Shown here: in pieces, positions 1 to 16,495 of the stretch
Numbering within the stretch: position 1 is the first letter of the stretch
Layout: the number at the start of each line of letters is the position of its first letter
Assembly: GCA_964020155.1 (NCBI GenBank)
Contig: OZ026558.1
Span: forward strand, 2,799,663 to 2,863,662
Length of the DNA stretch: 64,000 nt
Direction of reading: 5' to 3'
Source: Chondrilla cf. caribensis
Taxonomy: Eukaryota > Porifera > Demospongiae > Chondrillida > Chondrillidae
Translations under genes and position numbers: made by a program
The notes under the pieces: model-generated
What the model saw: only the letters and a program-made list of their open reading frames with translations
Told to the model about the DNA's origin: nothing
Database searches by the model: none

Positions 1-240
1 AGGATAGAATACAAACATCAATGCATGTTTACGTACTGTACTGTAAACTTTTATTTCAAAAGATATAGGAAATAACTAAAGAACAAAGAGTTTTTAGGTT
101 CATTCTATATATTTGATTATTGTTATTACATGTATACGTTTCCAGTTGATTGAACGGTTCAAGATCGTGATTTCCTTTATTGTTATTGTTCTCCATGCAG
201 ACTGTTCAAAGGAAAATAAGACCCTTGTACTACAGTTACC

Positions 241-3006
241 ATGCCATCATACATAAGATACAGGACATTTCAACCGCTGTATCCAGGTCAACCAGAAAAG
301 CAAATTGATGGTTTGCAACCAATGACCACGTTTGAAGAATTGGTAAAGAAAATTTGTTCCAAGGAAAATAAGGACCGTGACACTACAGCACATTTGTACC
401 TCCCGAATGGTATCCCACTCAATCGCAATGTAGCATCTGAATCGTGGACCTTGCAGGATTGGCACATCAAGAATGGAGATCTCCTCCTTGTCATATTTTG
501 CAATGCCAAATACAATGGTCATGATGATCTTTGTTCATCAGTTGCCAGTGGTAATCATGCTGACTACACAGATGGCTCATGTACGCTGAATATTAGAGGC
601 CTGAAATGTTGTAAAATTCAAATTGATCAGAATCAAGATGACAGCATGTCTGTGTATGAAAAAGTACGCTCAGCCACGGAAATTCCCATAAAGTGGATGA
701 CACTGCAGTACAATGGGAGAGACATCAGTAAAAGCGAAGTTCCTCTATCAGAATACAATTTGACAGAATTCTCCACGCTTGATTTGATCTTGAGCCCACA
801 GCCTGCATGTCCTCTGTGGTACAGCCTCTTCGATGCTACCAACTGTAAACCGCTGATATCTCAATCAGATGCTGGTACATCAGCTTTCTATTCAATTTTA
901 TTTGTTCTTTCTCACTATATTGGCAAAGATGAAACTGATCTCAATGTCCTGGGTCAACTTCTCCATCTCACTGCTTGTCCACCACTTGTTCAGGCACTGG
1001 CCATGCTGTTTGACAAAAGAATGATATCCATTGCTCAAAGAGTTGCTATTAGTGAGATCCTCTATGAGCTATTCAAGCAAATAGAATCAAAAATCCCACA
1101 ATCAAAAGTTTTCGAAGAATCTTTGAAGTGCTGGACAACTATCTTTTCAAATTCTACATCAGCCTATGCCATATCAGAAGATTACGATAGCTCTATATCA
1201 TTCTTCTGTGATTCTTGTAACTGCCCTCTTCATTATCCTTTCGCTTCACAGACAGAAACAGAAATGTCTCTTTGCAGCAAATGTATCACCGGTGATGATG
1301 GCAATAGCTTCAAACTAAATGAAAAAACAGCCCAGCTAATGATAGCACTGCCTTTGGAGGATGATGCGTCCTTCTGGTACATGATTCCAAATGAGACCAA
1401 ATGGCCTCAGCCTATGCAGCCACGTTCTACTAGAGGTACTGTTCCCATTCCAGATTACCTCTATGTTAAAAATCCCAATGACCTGCGTCTTAGACCTCAA
1501 AATAATCTTCCTCCACGTCTCACACTGAATGGGAAAAATCGCATAGTAATCTTCACAGAGCGTTCAAAGCAACTTGAGCGAGGGAAGACACATTATTTCC
1601 TAGATCCACTGACCGGTAAGGAACACCTCTGTGATGTCAATATGATTGCGCACAGCCTCCAGGTTTTGGCTACTGGTGGAAATTATAGTCGTGATAGTTA
1701 CATAACCGAACCACCAGATGAGGCCGTTCTGGTGGTGCTAGATGTCAGTGGCTCAATGGGAAGCCGAGCATACCCAGGATTCACCAAGTTAGATGTAGCA
1801 AAGATTATATTCGCTGTATTTGCTGAGCGGATTATGGCTTTTGGCCTCAAAATTGTAGTTGGTCTGTCAACATTCACCATGGAAACTACCAATATTTGCA
1901 AATTATCGGAGGCTGGGGAAACTTTTGTGAGTGTCCTCACAAAGGAAGCAGGGAAACTAAGGCATGGCGGAGGAACCCGTTTGTGGTATGCTCTTGAACA
2001 TGCATGCAGGGAACTGGATGAAATTAAATGGAAATACCCAATGTGCATACGGCGTGTCTTATGTCTCACCGATGGTCAAGATGGAGATGAAAGGCAACGC
2101 AGGAGTTGTGTTCAGACCTTGTGCCGGAATAACGTAATCCTGGATTGTCTTCTCATTGGTGATAACAACCCAGCTGCGAAAGCTGTTGCTTTGGCAACAG
2201 GAGGACATGCCTTCTTCTATAGCAGGATAGAAGATGCTATTAGCCTGCCGGATATGGAAGCATTCCTATCAGTAAATCTGCGCGGAGATGTACAGAGAAG
2301 AAATGCACCATCTGAGCATGAGCTTAGCAGATTGCAATTACAACAATACTCTTCACATATCCCCATCAAAGTCCACTCAATGCTCCATTCTGCTGCATCC
2401 TTTCCAATTCCAGCTCTACAAGCAATTGCCTCTCAACCCTCATTACATAGTTACTCAGCAGATTGTTTAAAGCACATATTGAGAGGACTAGCAAACATAG
2501 CTAAATCACCAATCAGTGGTATAGACGTATTCCCCATTCAGCAAGATGTCACCTATTGGAAGGTTCTCTTCTCTGGCCCTGCAGATTCACCATACAGTGG
2601 AGGTGTATTCATTCTCAACATACACTTCCCTAAAGACTATCCAACCAGCCCACCCGACATCCGATTTGAGACGGAGATTCTCCACTGCAATGTGACACAG
2701 GATGGTCACATCTGTCACCCCATGCTCAACAGAAACTACTATTCTCCAGACTACACAATGAGGGAAATACTGAAAGCCATCCACTGTTTGTTGAGCATGC
2801 CTGATCCCATTGACTTAGCAGATGGTGGGAGAGCTCTAGATTATGTACTTGATCGCAGGACATTCAATGATCAAGCTAGAAGGCAAACCCAGAAACATGC
2901 TTCCCAGTCAGCTGTAGTTCTTTCTCAGATGCTCACTGGCATGGCTTCACCACCCCCAGCAGATTACGATGATATTCCTCATGATGCATGGTTTATGATA
3001 AACTGA
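241..3006 (+). CDS. Ubiquitin-like/VWA/E2 (UBC) fusion protein, 921 aa, single exon
   Basis: One uninterrupted reading frame. Residues ~1-88 and ~112-187 look like two ubiquitin-like folds. A Cys cluster follows (C323, C326, C328, C345, C348), possibly zinc-binding. A VWA domain spans ~494-690 with a complete MIDAS: D501-x-S503-x-S505, T579 and D611. The C-terminus from ~758 is a UBC fold with the PY-GG, FP-DYP-PP and DGHIC signatures; the putative catalytic cysteine is C825, and the usual HPN motif reads HCN (H815-C816-N817), keeping the Asn. E2 enzymes carry ubiquitin as a thioester, so the inferred role is ubiquitin transfer with the VWA part choosing substrate or partner. An in-frame TAA at 217-219 supports the ATG at 241. 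A 3' splice site (CAG ending at 200) suggests a 5'UTR intron. Domain calls rest on motifs seen by eye; the middle region (~350-490) is unrecognised. Confidence 0.85.
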   Translation: MPSYIRYRTFQPLYPGQPEKQIDGLQPMTTFEELVKKICSKENKDRDTTAHLYLPNGIPLNRNVASESWTLQDWHIKNGDLLLVIFCNAKYNGHDDLCSSVASGNHADYTDGSCTLNIRGLKCCKIQIDQNQDDSMSVYEKVRSATEIPIKWMTLQYNGRDISKSEVPLSEYNLTEFSTLDLILSPQPACPLWYSLFDATNCKPLISQSDAGTSAFYSILFVLSHYIGKDETDLNVLGQLLHLTACPPLVQALAMLFDKRMISIAQRVAISEILYELFKQIESKIPQSKVFEESLKCWTTIFSNSTSAYAISEDYDSSISFFCDSCNCPLHYPFASQTETEMSLCSKCITGDDGNSFKLNEKTAQLMIALPLEDDASFWYMIPNETKWPQPMQPRSTRGTVPIPDYLYVKNPNDLRLRPQNNLPPRLTLNGKNRIVIFTERSKQLERGKTHYFLDPLTGKEHLCDVNMIAHSLQVLATGGNYSRDSYITEPPDEAVLVVLDVSGSMGSRAYPGFTKLDVAKIIFAVFAERIMAFGLKIVVGLSTFTMETTNICKLSEAGETFVSVLTKEAGKLRHGGGTRLWYALEHACRELDEIKWKYPMCIRRVLCLTDGQDGDERQRRSCVQTLCRNNVILDCLLIGDNNPAAKAVALATGGHAFFYSRIEDAISLPDMEAFLSVNLRGDVQRRNAPSEHELSRLQLQQYSSHIPIKVHSMLHSAASFPIPALQAIASQPSLHSYSADCLKHILRGLANIAKSPISGIDVFPIQQDVTYWKVLFSGPADSPYSGGVFILNIHFPKDYPTSPPDIRFETEILHCNVTQDGHICHPMLNRNYYSPDYTMREILKAIHCLLSMPDPIDLADGGRALDYVLDRRTFNDQARRQTQKHASQSAVVLSQMLTGMASPPPADYDDIPHDAWFMIN

Positions 3007-4689
3007 GCCATTGAACCCACATTAGAAACTGTAATGCAAACATATCATTAACTTTGTGATTATGATTAAAAGTAATTATTGTAGTCATTGTGTACTTTAC
3101 CACATTCACTGCATAGATTAGTACTACCACTTGGTAATAATTCATTACAATTATTAGCCATGAAATATCATAATATTGTAATATAATTAATTGGAACTTA
3201 TATTTTGTTTCATGATTGATCTAGTGTTCTATAATAATATACGTGTTTATTTGTACATATAATATGCGTACTCCACAATTCTACTTAATGCCTAGTGAGA
3301 GTAGCCAAAGCAAGAAAATTACATTGCATGCCTTATAATTACCTAGATTTCAAGAGCAGTGCTTTTATATGTATTATAGTACACTGCTGTTTTAAATTAT
3401 ATCAATTAAATTAGCAGTTCGTATCTGTATTTTATGTGATAGAAATGTTAATGATATTATATACTGTATAGTTCCATTATTGGAGTTTTATATAATTTGT
3501 GTGTTAAGAACCATGTAGTCAGGAGATAAATGTCAGGTTAATTGATCGGTGTTATCTAGCTCGGCCTGTGTGATTATTATTGTTGGCATTTGAGTAAAGA
3601 GTTACCATGATAGCAATTAATCCCTTGCTTACATCTGGAAAATGTGAACACATAATATGAGTTTTTCCTGCTCAAAATCTACAATGAATCAATTTATATA
3701 TGGGTCAACATATAATATCTTCATTCATCAAATTTTTATCTACTGTTAAACTTCTTTCTGGGACCAATTCCAATTAATGTTTCAAATTTCAATCATGGAC
3801 ATCAATTTGTTGAGCTTGTCCCAAGACACGCTCAATAAATTGGACACTGCACATGCAAGAGAGAATGCTCATCCTACATGTCCTCCTCATCATTCCTTAC
3901 TGTGTATGTACCTCATTTTGATCTTTGTATTGATCCTGGGTTGCATAATATGCAGTGCCAAGTTACTTTTAGGCCAGGTAATCTTCATCTTGAATTAAAG
4001 ATTCAAGTTCAGATTCAATAATTAGTTTTGACTTTATTTTTTGACAAGACTATGGGTTACATTAATCAAAGCAATTATGTGTTTATGTGATTTTTGTATC
4101 TCGTGCTGTATGTCGCGTTCTAACATACACCGCATACATGCATGCGCACACAACACACACGTGTAACCTCATGGTAGAGTTTAGGTTTATGTACAGTGAT
4201 TGATTTAATAATCATTAATTTTTTTCCACCTTGTTTGTCCTATATACGTGGCTTCTACGTCTCCCAGAGATTAGCACACACCACATACAGTATGTATTAT
4301 ATTTGTATTATAGTGTATGATTATTATATTTTATCTTAGTACATTCATGATTGGGCATAATTTTATAATTTTTGCTTCAGTTTTGGTTAATGTAAATAGT
4401 CCAGTGTAATGCTTATGGTAGTATACATATGGTTTTATTATAAATAGCCATAATAATATTATGTGGCTAACCTAGACTGATTGAGGCAACTTTCTAAAAT
4501 CTTGAAATACCTAGGCACAGAGTCCTATAGGCATACCACGAACATGGAGAGAATTGATCTACAGCTGATCATGATTACTCGAGACTAGGCTATATACAAC
4601 TGATCTGGTCGCTATTCTGTAATTGCTGTCATTTCGTATCCTATAGCTCCACGCATCCTGACACGCATCCTGATCACGTCACTATGGTG
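3007..4689. other. 3'UTR and AT-rich intergenic stretch, no gene recognised
   Basis: Downstream of the VWA-E2 gene. AT-rich sequence with a possible AATAAA near 3833 and a short hydrophobic open frame (3777-3998) without homology clues. Nothing else is supported. Confidence 0.5.
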
Positions 4690-4716
4690 AGGATTACGAA
4701 ATGAGATGTAATAAAA

Positions 4717-10625
<5,909 letters not shown>

Positions 10626-12554
10626 TACTCTTTTCCTTTTAGAAATGTCTAAAGGAAACTTTTTTTATTGTATCACATGTTTGAGATGTCCTCCTTTTGT
10701 GTTTGCTGAGTACCATGATGGTGGAAGTATGTATAACTTCAAAACATCAGTCTGTGTATGTACATTGCCTATGAGTTGTTGTTCATGTGTACTTCAGTGT
10801 ACACAACAACTGTTGTATTTTTATGTGTACATACAACATGTTTATGGATTCACAACAACCCCCCTCATCTCATGATCAATGCTTACAGTGTGCCAGTTCC
10901 AGCTGTAATAATACTGTATGTGTCTTGTTATCGTGTTCTTTGGTATCATATCCCATGTGAAGATGCCATCTGTAATTATAATGTTCATGCACTATATTAC
11001 CCACACCTAATATTTTGCACAGTGGCACACATACACACATGTATACCAACTTCCCTGTTTTCTCATGTCTACTGCTCAAGTTATGAACCACACCAGTAGT
11101 AATGAGGTCAATGTCCTTCAGATAACTAGCTAGAATTTTCTGTCAAAGAACAATCACCGTCATTGATAAATAATTTATTACAAGTCAAATTTGCAATCTG
11201 TATGTTTAGGAGAGATGTTCCCTAGGGCCCATAAGTAATAGATTTGCTGGCCCAGGGACTACACAGAATACTGCTACCTGATATATCCACATACAGCTCA
11301 CCAAAATATTTCAGCACAAACGATTCAGTTATGAATACTATTGTATAAAACGTATACATGTGCATATGTACAGTTGTGTGGCATGTACTGTAAAATATTC
11401 TGACTGCTTTGTATATATATGAAAAGAATGGTACAGTGATTTATACAGCGGTTCATACTGTTGTCAACGTCACTTGGGGTCAAAATGTGTGCAAAAAATT
11501 AAGCAAATGTCATTATACAACATTATAACAACAACATTATACAACAGGTTGTTAATCATTGAAATTACAACAGCATATACCCTGTAATACGTACATTGGT
11601 TAGTATATGTGGTATGTACTTCTGATACTACATACATTTCTTACCACCATTAGCTCTACTGTGTCAACTAATATAGATAGTAAATCTGATAGAAAATTAT
11701 AGATTTGGTGTGGATTTTGTGTAAAATCCATCACACAACACACTTGTTCGGTAGACATCAGCGAACACCTCCCAAGATGTTCTTCATGATCATGAATAGA
11801 AACAATCAGTTTTGGATGGTTCTACGAAATAGGCATTTGTTGCATAATTGGCTCCTGAAGCACACATACATTATTAGAACATGGAAATAATTAATTTTTC
11901 ACCAGACCCAGCTCCCCATCACTTTATGTATGTGTCCTGTAACCCTAGCTATATTCAGAGGTGCTTGATATATGGAAGAGAATGCATCTTGGAAAAAAAT
12001 TGCTAACAGTAGCTCTGGCAGAGAGGGTATGTCAAGCTGATATTTTGTCCAGATCTAGCTTAGGTCAAGAACCAAGTTTCAAAATTTAGCTATAGGAATG
12101 ATTACTAAGAGATCTACGTATGAATACTGGATTGCATTGACTTTTTTTCAGAATTTAGTTCCCATGCATTCTAGGACCAAATATCTGCATGACATGCCCC
12201 CTCTGCCATGATCCGCATCAAAAGTTGATCAGTGTTTTTCTCCCTACTCTCCCATACATTGTATGATATTAAAATTAATATTATGTATCCAACTTGCAAA
12301 CCGTCTATTTTATATGTATAATACGTATGTTTGCATGGCTTCTAATGCACCTCTATATCCATGAATTCAAACTACTGCAATGTAATGCAGATGTTATATT
12401 TCTGCTTGTATATTATAAGCATATGTATGAGGATATTCTATTAAATTATACAGTATTTTTGATACTGTGCAAATTGACCATAAGTAATAATTATACTATA
12501 CAGTGGGAAAATTATATTTTTTTTATAATATTGTACGTAATAATAAAACTTAAT

Positions 12555-12559
<5 letters not shown>
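10626..12559. other. AT-rich non-coding stretch
   Basis: No exon pair, inverted ends or homology clue could be supported. Short open frames occur at random density, and there are many TACGTA-type palindromes. Confidence 0.5.

Positions 12560-12591
<32 letters not shown>
12560..12591. repeat. (AT)n microsatellite
   Basis: About 16 uninterrupted AT dinucleotides. Confidence 0.95.
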
Positions 12592-12595
<4 letters not shown>

Positions 12596-12659
12596 AGAAA
12601 GTAGATGAATGAATAAATAAGTAGATAAAGTAAAGTGCATCAAGTGTGTCATTGAGTGA

Positions 12660-13130
12660 TGTGGGCCTCACTGACGATCACATCAATTGAGTTGTCATTG
12701 AAATTGATTTCTGGTCAGTGGTAAGCAGATCTTGCTCCTCTTAGGCATAGGATAGCAGAATCAATCAAGGAAAATGAAATCTTGCATCAAATTAATTGGA
12801 TTGTCTGATTGCAAGGTTTGCCGATTTTAGATGAGATCAAATCAGCCAACCGTTTGAGAACTACAGAAGTGGTCGGACTGCCATCCTCCAGGTCAAAAAT
12901 ACAAGGGGGGAGAAGGTTCCATGTTCCACCTCTATAATCCTTGCTTCATATGGTTGAATCTTCTCCTGTTTGTGTTTCGGTAACAAGATTGTGACAATGA
13001 ATTGCAGTTTGAGGGTATGAAAGAGTTGAAGACTCTGACATCGAAATATGCACATCTATTACTGTGGTCCCAAAAATTTTGCACTTTGACGACTAACCAG
13101 GCCTCGTCCTCAATGTTTGCGCTTCTCATT
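12660..13130 (-). pseudogene. Retroelement protein C-terminal fragment, decayed
   Basis: Read on the minus strand across two frames, it gives in order DEAWLVVKVQNFWD, CAYFDVRVFN, IIEVEHGTFSPLVF, a stretch ending in RCKISFSLIDSAI, and CLRGARS. This is the C-terminal signature of a reverse-transcriptase-bearing protein family common in sponge and cnidarian genomes. Frameshifts and stops break it, and there is no start. It probably belongs to the same family as the fragments at 27356-27850 and 62690-63967. Confidence 0.65.
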
Positions 13131-13759
13131 GAAAATGTTTCATGAGATAACGGCTGAAGGGAGGCTCAATTTCAACATTAGGGCACGGGACTTAGGACAT
13201 TAGGGCATGTTCATAATAATTATTGTTTAACACCGCTAGTTCAGTGCTGGAAATAGCATTCAGTCACCTGTTATTTTCCTAGTAAACACCCTGTGGATCA
13301 GACAGTTGAGATGTTGGTGGGTAATCTTATTAAAAATATTTAATAGATCGATATATAGTTTTATAAAAATTGAATACTTCAATATGATTATGATGACCTG
13401 TACAAATTATCACTTAGTGTGTTTACTGTGTTGTATTATTTGCAGGACAGCCCTCATCCACAGTATTTCTTATTGTGTTATAGTATGTGTACGTATACAT
13501 ACATACATATTATGTACATTTCTTGATCCAATTGTGGAATATGTACGTAGGAAAATACTCTAAGATTTTATTCATTTCCTAATGCATGCACGTACATTGC
13601 ACCAAAGCACACTGCACACTATCCACACACGTAATAATCTTCTTGTGATGAATCCACATACACTACACACACCTCCTCTAAGTTTACATATGCTACACCA
13701 TAATATTATATATGTATGATGTTTTAACTGTTCATATTTTTGAACACCAGACAGAATAG
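13131..13759. other. Non-coding stretch
   Basis: No gene, TIR or array is supported between the retroelement remnant and the collagen pseudogene. Confidence 0.5.
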
Positions 13760-14325
13760 TTGAGCTCCTTCTAGGAATCATAGAATGGACATGGTGTTCC
13801 ATTGCAACGTGGCCTCCACGTGGGAGAATAGTACCCTGTTGGTGTTATTGTTGTAGCCAGGGACGGGTTCTGGCTCTTTGCCAATACATTCATAGGTTGT
13901 TCTGTACATAGTGACCTGTAGTAAGGTGTGTTGTTGTGAGATACCCTGAGTACTCAAGTGTCTAGGTTGTTGGACATTCATCCCTTGATGGTAACATGAA
14001 GAGTTTAGGTCTAGAAGTACAGCAAACTGTACAGGGTACATTGTGTTGATACACATTACGTAGGTAGTGGTGATCCATGATCTTGTTGGTACTCAGTTCC
14101 ATGAAGCGGACTCATGCCTTGACTACCAGAGTAGTAGTTTGAATACTTTTGGGTCTTTGGCAGGCATTGGTGATTTGCACCCACTCCAACATGTATGTTA
14201 TAACTCCCGGTAGCAATCCCATCATTGAGAAGTTCTGTTCCTGATATGTTAGGAGTGGTTGTATTTCCCCATCTAATGTAGACAGTAAGTTTAACAGTAT
14301 CACACCTCACACCCCTCATCTCAGC
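13760..14325 (-). pseudogene. Short-chain collagen C4-like C-terminal domain, decayed copy
   Basis: Minus-strand pieces match the C-terminal domain of the intact gene at 21203-22338: [18 protein letters not shown], then CLPKTQKYSNYYSGSQG, then SPLHGTEY, a Cys/Leu-rich middle in a shifted frame, then TTYECIGKEPEPVPG and VEAT. At least two frameshifts and a stop in the last segment destroy it. No Gly-X-Y segment or signal exon was found nearby. It therefore represents only the non-collagenous half. Confidence 0.8.
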
Positions 14326-15875
14326 AAGATTGCTGATCTAGTGGACATGACTGCTACAGTGTCTATAAACGCAGCTAGTATATATCCTCATTGCTGGTGC
14401 TGGTATGCACACAGTATGGTTTATGCTGTCAATTCTTAACCACAAGTAAAGCAGCTTCATATGTGGAATTTTTTGCTGTGTATCTGTGTATTGGGTAGTG
14501 CATTTATATAAAGTACATGTTTAATGGGTGATTCCAACTTAAGTATGCATTTAAAACAACTTTTTAACTTGATTTGATCTACAGAATATTATACTGATCA
14601 TTGTGTTTGCTGTATTGTATTTGAATAGTGTCCATATATCTATGGATAGTAACATTATTATTAAGGTGTGGTTATGTAATACCTGAGGTACTTCTGGTAG
14701 AGCTGTAGTGGGTAGATTAAATTATGTATGCATAATGCTTATACTTGTACATTATTTGCACACACTAGCTGCAGATGTGTGTAATGTGATGTCCTTTTAT
14801 TTGATTCAATGAATCTTGTATTCTAACTAGTCCATTTGTCTTGCAATTGTCTGTCCAAAGCCATTGAACTCAGCTGTGCTAAACGGAGTCAGGAAGAAGA
14901 ACTCGCTTGTGGTATGAGAGTTGTGGGTGAGCATGCATTGGTGTGTGGTGTACATACGCATAGTTTGGGAGGGTGTATAATGGTATATGAAATGTGCGGT
15001 GGTGTGTGGTAAGTGTACATGTACTGTAGGATGTATGGTATTAGGTGTGGTGTTGGATGTGTGTTATGGATTGCAATTGATACAAACACAGGGTAGTGAC
15101 AGTACTTAGTCTAGTATCTGTGGGGGTTATAGTGTTTAGTGTGTTGATGTGTGTACATACTGTTAGTGTACGTACATTTTGTGAAGTGCTCGATGTACAC
15201 TATCTCTATCTCCTGGAACAAATACATATTATGTGCTGTGCATACACAGTTGTTACAGTACTGGTAGCTGTGCTGGTTATAGTGTTGGTGTGTTTATGTG
15301 CATGAGTACATCCTGCTAGTGCATGTGATATGGTACTCAATGTACATTGTCTCCTAAGCCTGTGTTAGGCTAAAGAGTTCCTCGGTAAAACCATTGACCT
15401 TGCTGAAGGATGCCGTGAAGACTGATAATTTATTCATGATCTTAAAGATTGGGATTACTCATTGAAAAACACTAACTATATCCAGGTGCCATCTACGTGA
15501 TAAGAATCAGATTCATTCAAAACAGCAATTATGTCAAATTTCAGTGTGGTCTTTAGGTGTCATAACACCTATAATACAACTAAAATATTATTATTATTAT
15601 TACATATCCATAGAAACACTATGTAATATTTTATAGTTTTGTGCATTAAGAAACGAATGCACTAGACTGGGTAGCTATATTATGGGACTTGGCAACCAGT
15701 TCAGTGCCTGTTTTGATCTCGATCGATATTTGCTGATTAGTGCTGTATGGTCCCTGCTTTCCCATCGGGTATATGTAGTATCATATGCTTCTTATGCACC
15801 TGATTATGCAGAACCTCTATTAAGTCACGCGTGTTTTCCACGTGATTCTCTTCCCGATCTTTGTCAATTATTTGG
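14326..15875. other. Non-coding stretch
   Basis: GT-rich, degenerate low-complexity sequence at about 14930-15310. Otherwise no feature was recognised. Confidence 0.45.
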
Positions 15876-15967
15876 TAGTCTGACGTAGCCCAGACCCTTC
15901 CGGCCTCCATTTTATTTCCGCGCCGTAATAAAATGGAGGCCGGAAGGGTTTGGGCTACGTCAGACTA
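15876..15967. mobile_element. 92-bp hairpin made of two TIRs of the element at 16162
   Basis: It starts TAGTCTGACGTAGCCC and ends GGGCTACGTCAGACTA. The halves (AATAAAATGGAGGCCGGAAG and its complement) pair almost perfectly around a 10-bp loop, and the sequence equals the outer ~41 bp of each TIR of 16162-19848 joined back to back. The flanks ATTATTTGG and ATCATTTCT may be a decayed 9-bp target duplication. Confidence 0.75.
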
Positions 15968-16495
15968 ATCATTTCTTCGATCTTTGTCAATCATTTGGCG
16001 GTTCCTAAAGACAAGACGTTGCTTTATGAAATATGGCAGCAACCGGCTCACCCACAGTGTGCCTTGTGTAAAGGCACTTGATACTGGTTAGTTTACTCGA
16101 TACTAGTTTATTCGCCTTCCTGGATCAATATTATCATTTGTGTTTTTTGTTTACGTCCGATTAGTCTGACGTAGCCCAGACCCTTCCGGCCTCCATTTTA
16201 TTACGGCACGGAAAGGGTCTGGTACATTTTGCAGGTGACGATGTTCAATACCCCTGGAATCTGGGGGGAGTGAATTATTGATGTGACGCTTTGAAATTCA
16301 CCACTTGTTGTTATAATCAATGTGACGACGAGGGCAGCTGCTCTAGCGGTTGTAACTAGAGATTTAATCGGCGAAGTAGCGAATGATTACGGATACCAGT
16401 GCTTGATAGAAGAACCATTTTCGGCCATTGAACATGCTGTCTCTGGAAATGTCCTTGTATTATTGCCGACTGGTTTTGGGAAGTCGCTTATTTAT

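Noticed and set aside
3777..3998. Small hydrophobic ORF of 73 codons
   Set aside because: No signal peptide, splice context or repeat of the frame elsewhere; it is compatible with chance in AT-rich DNA.
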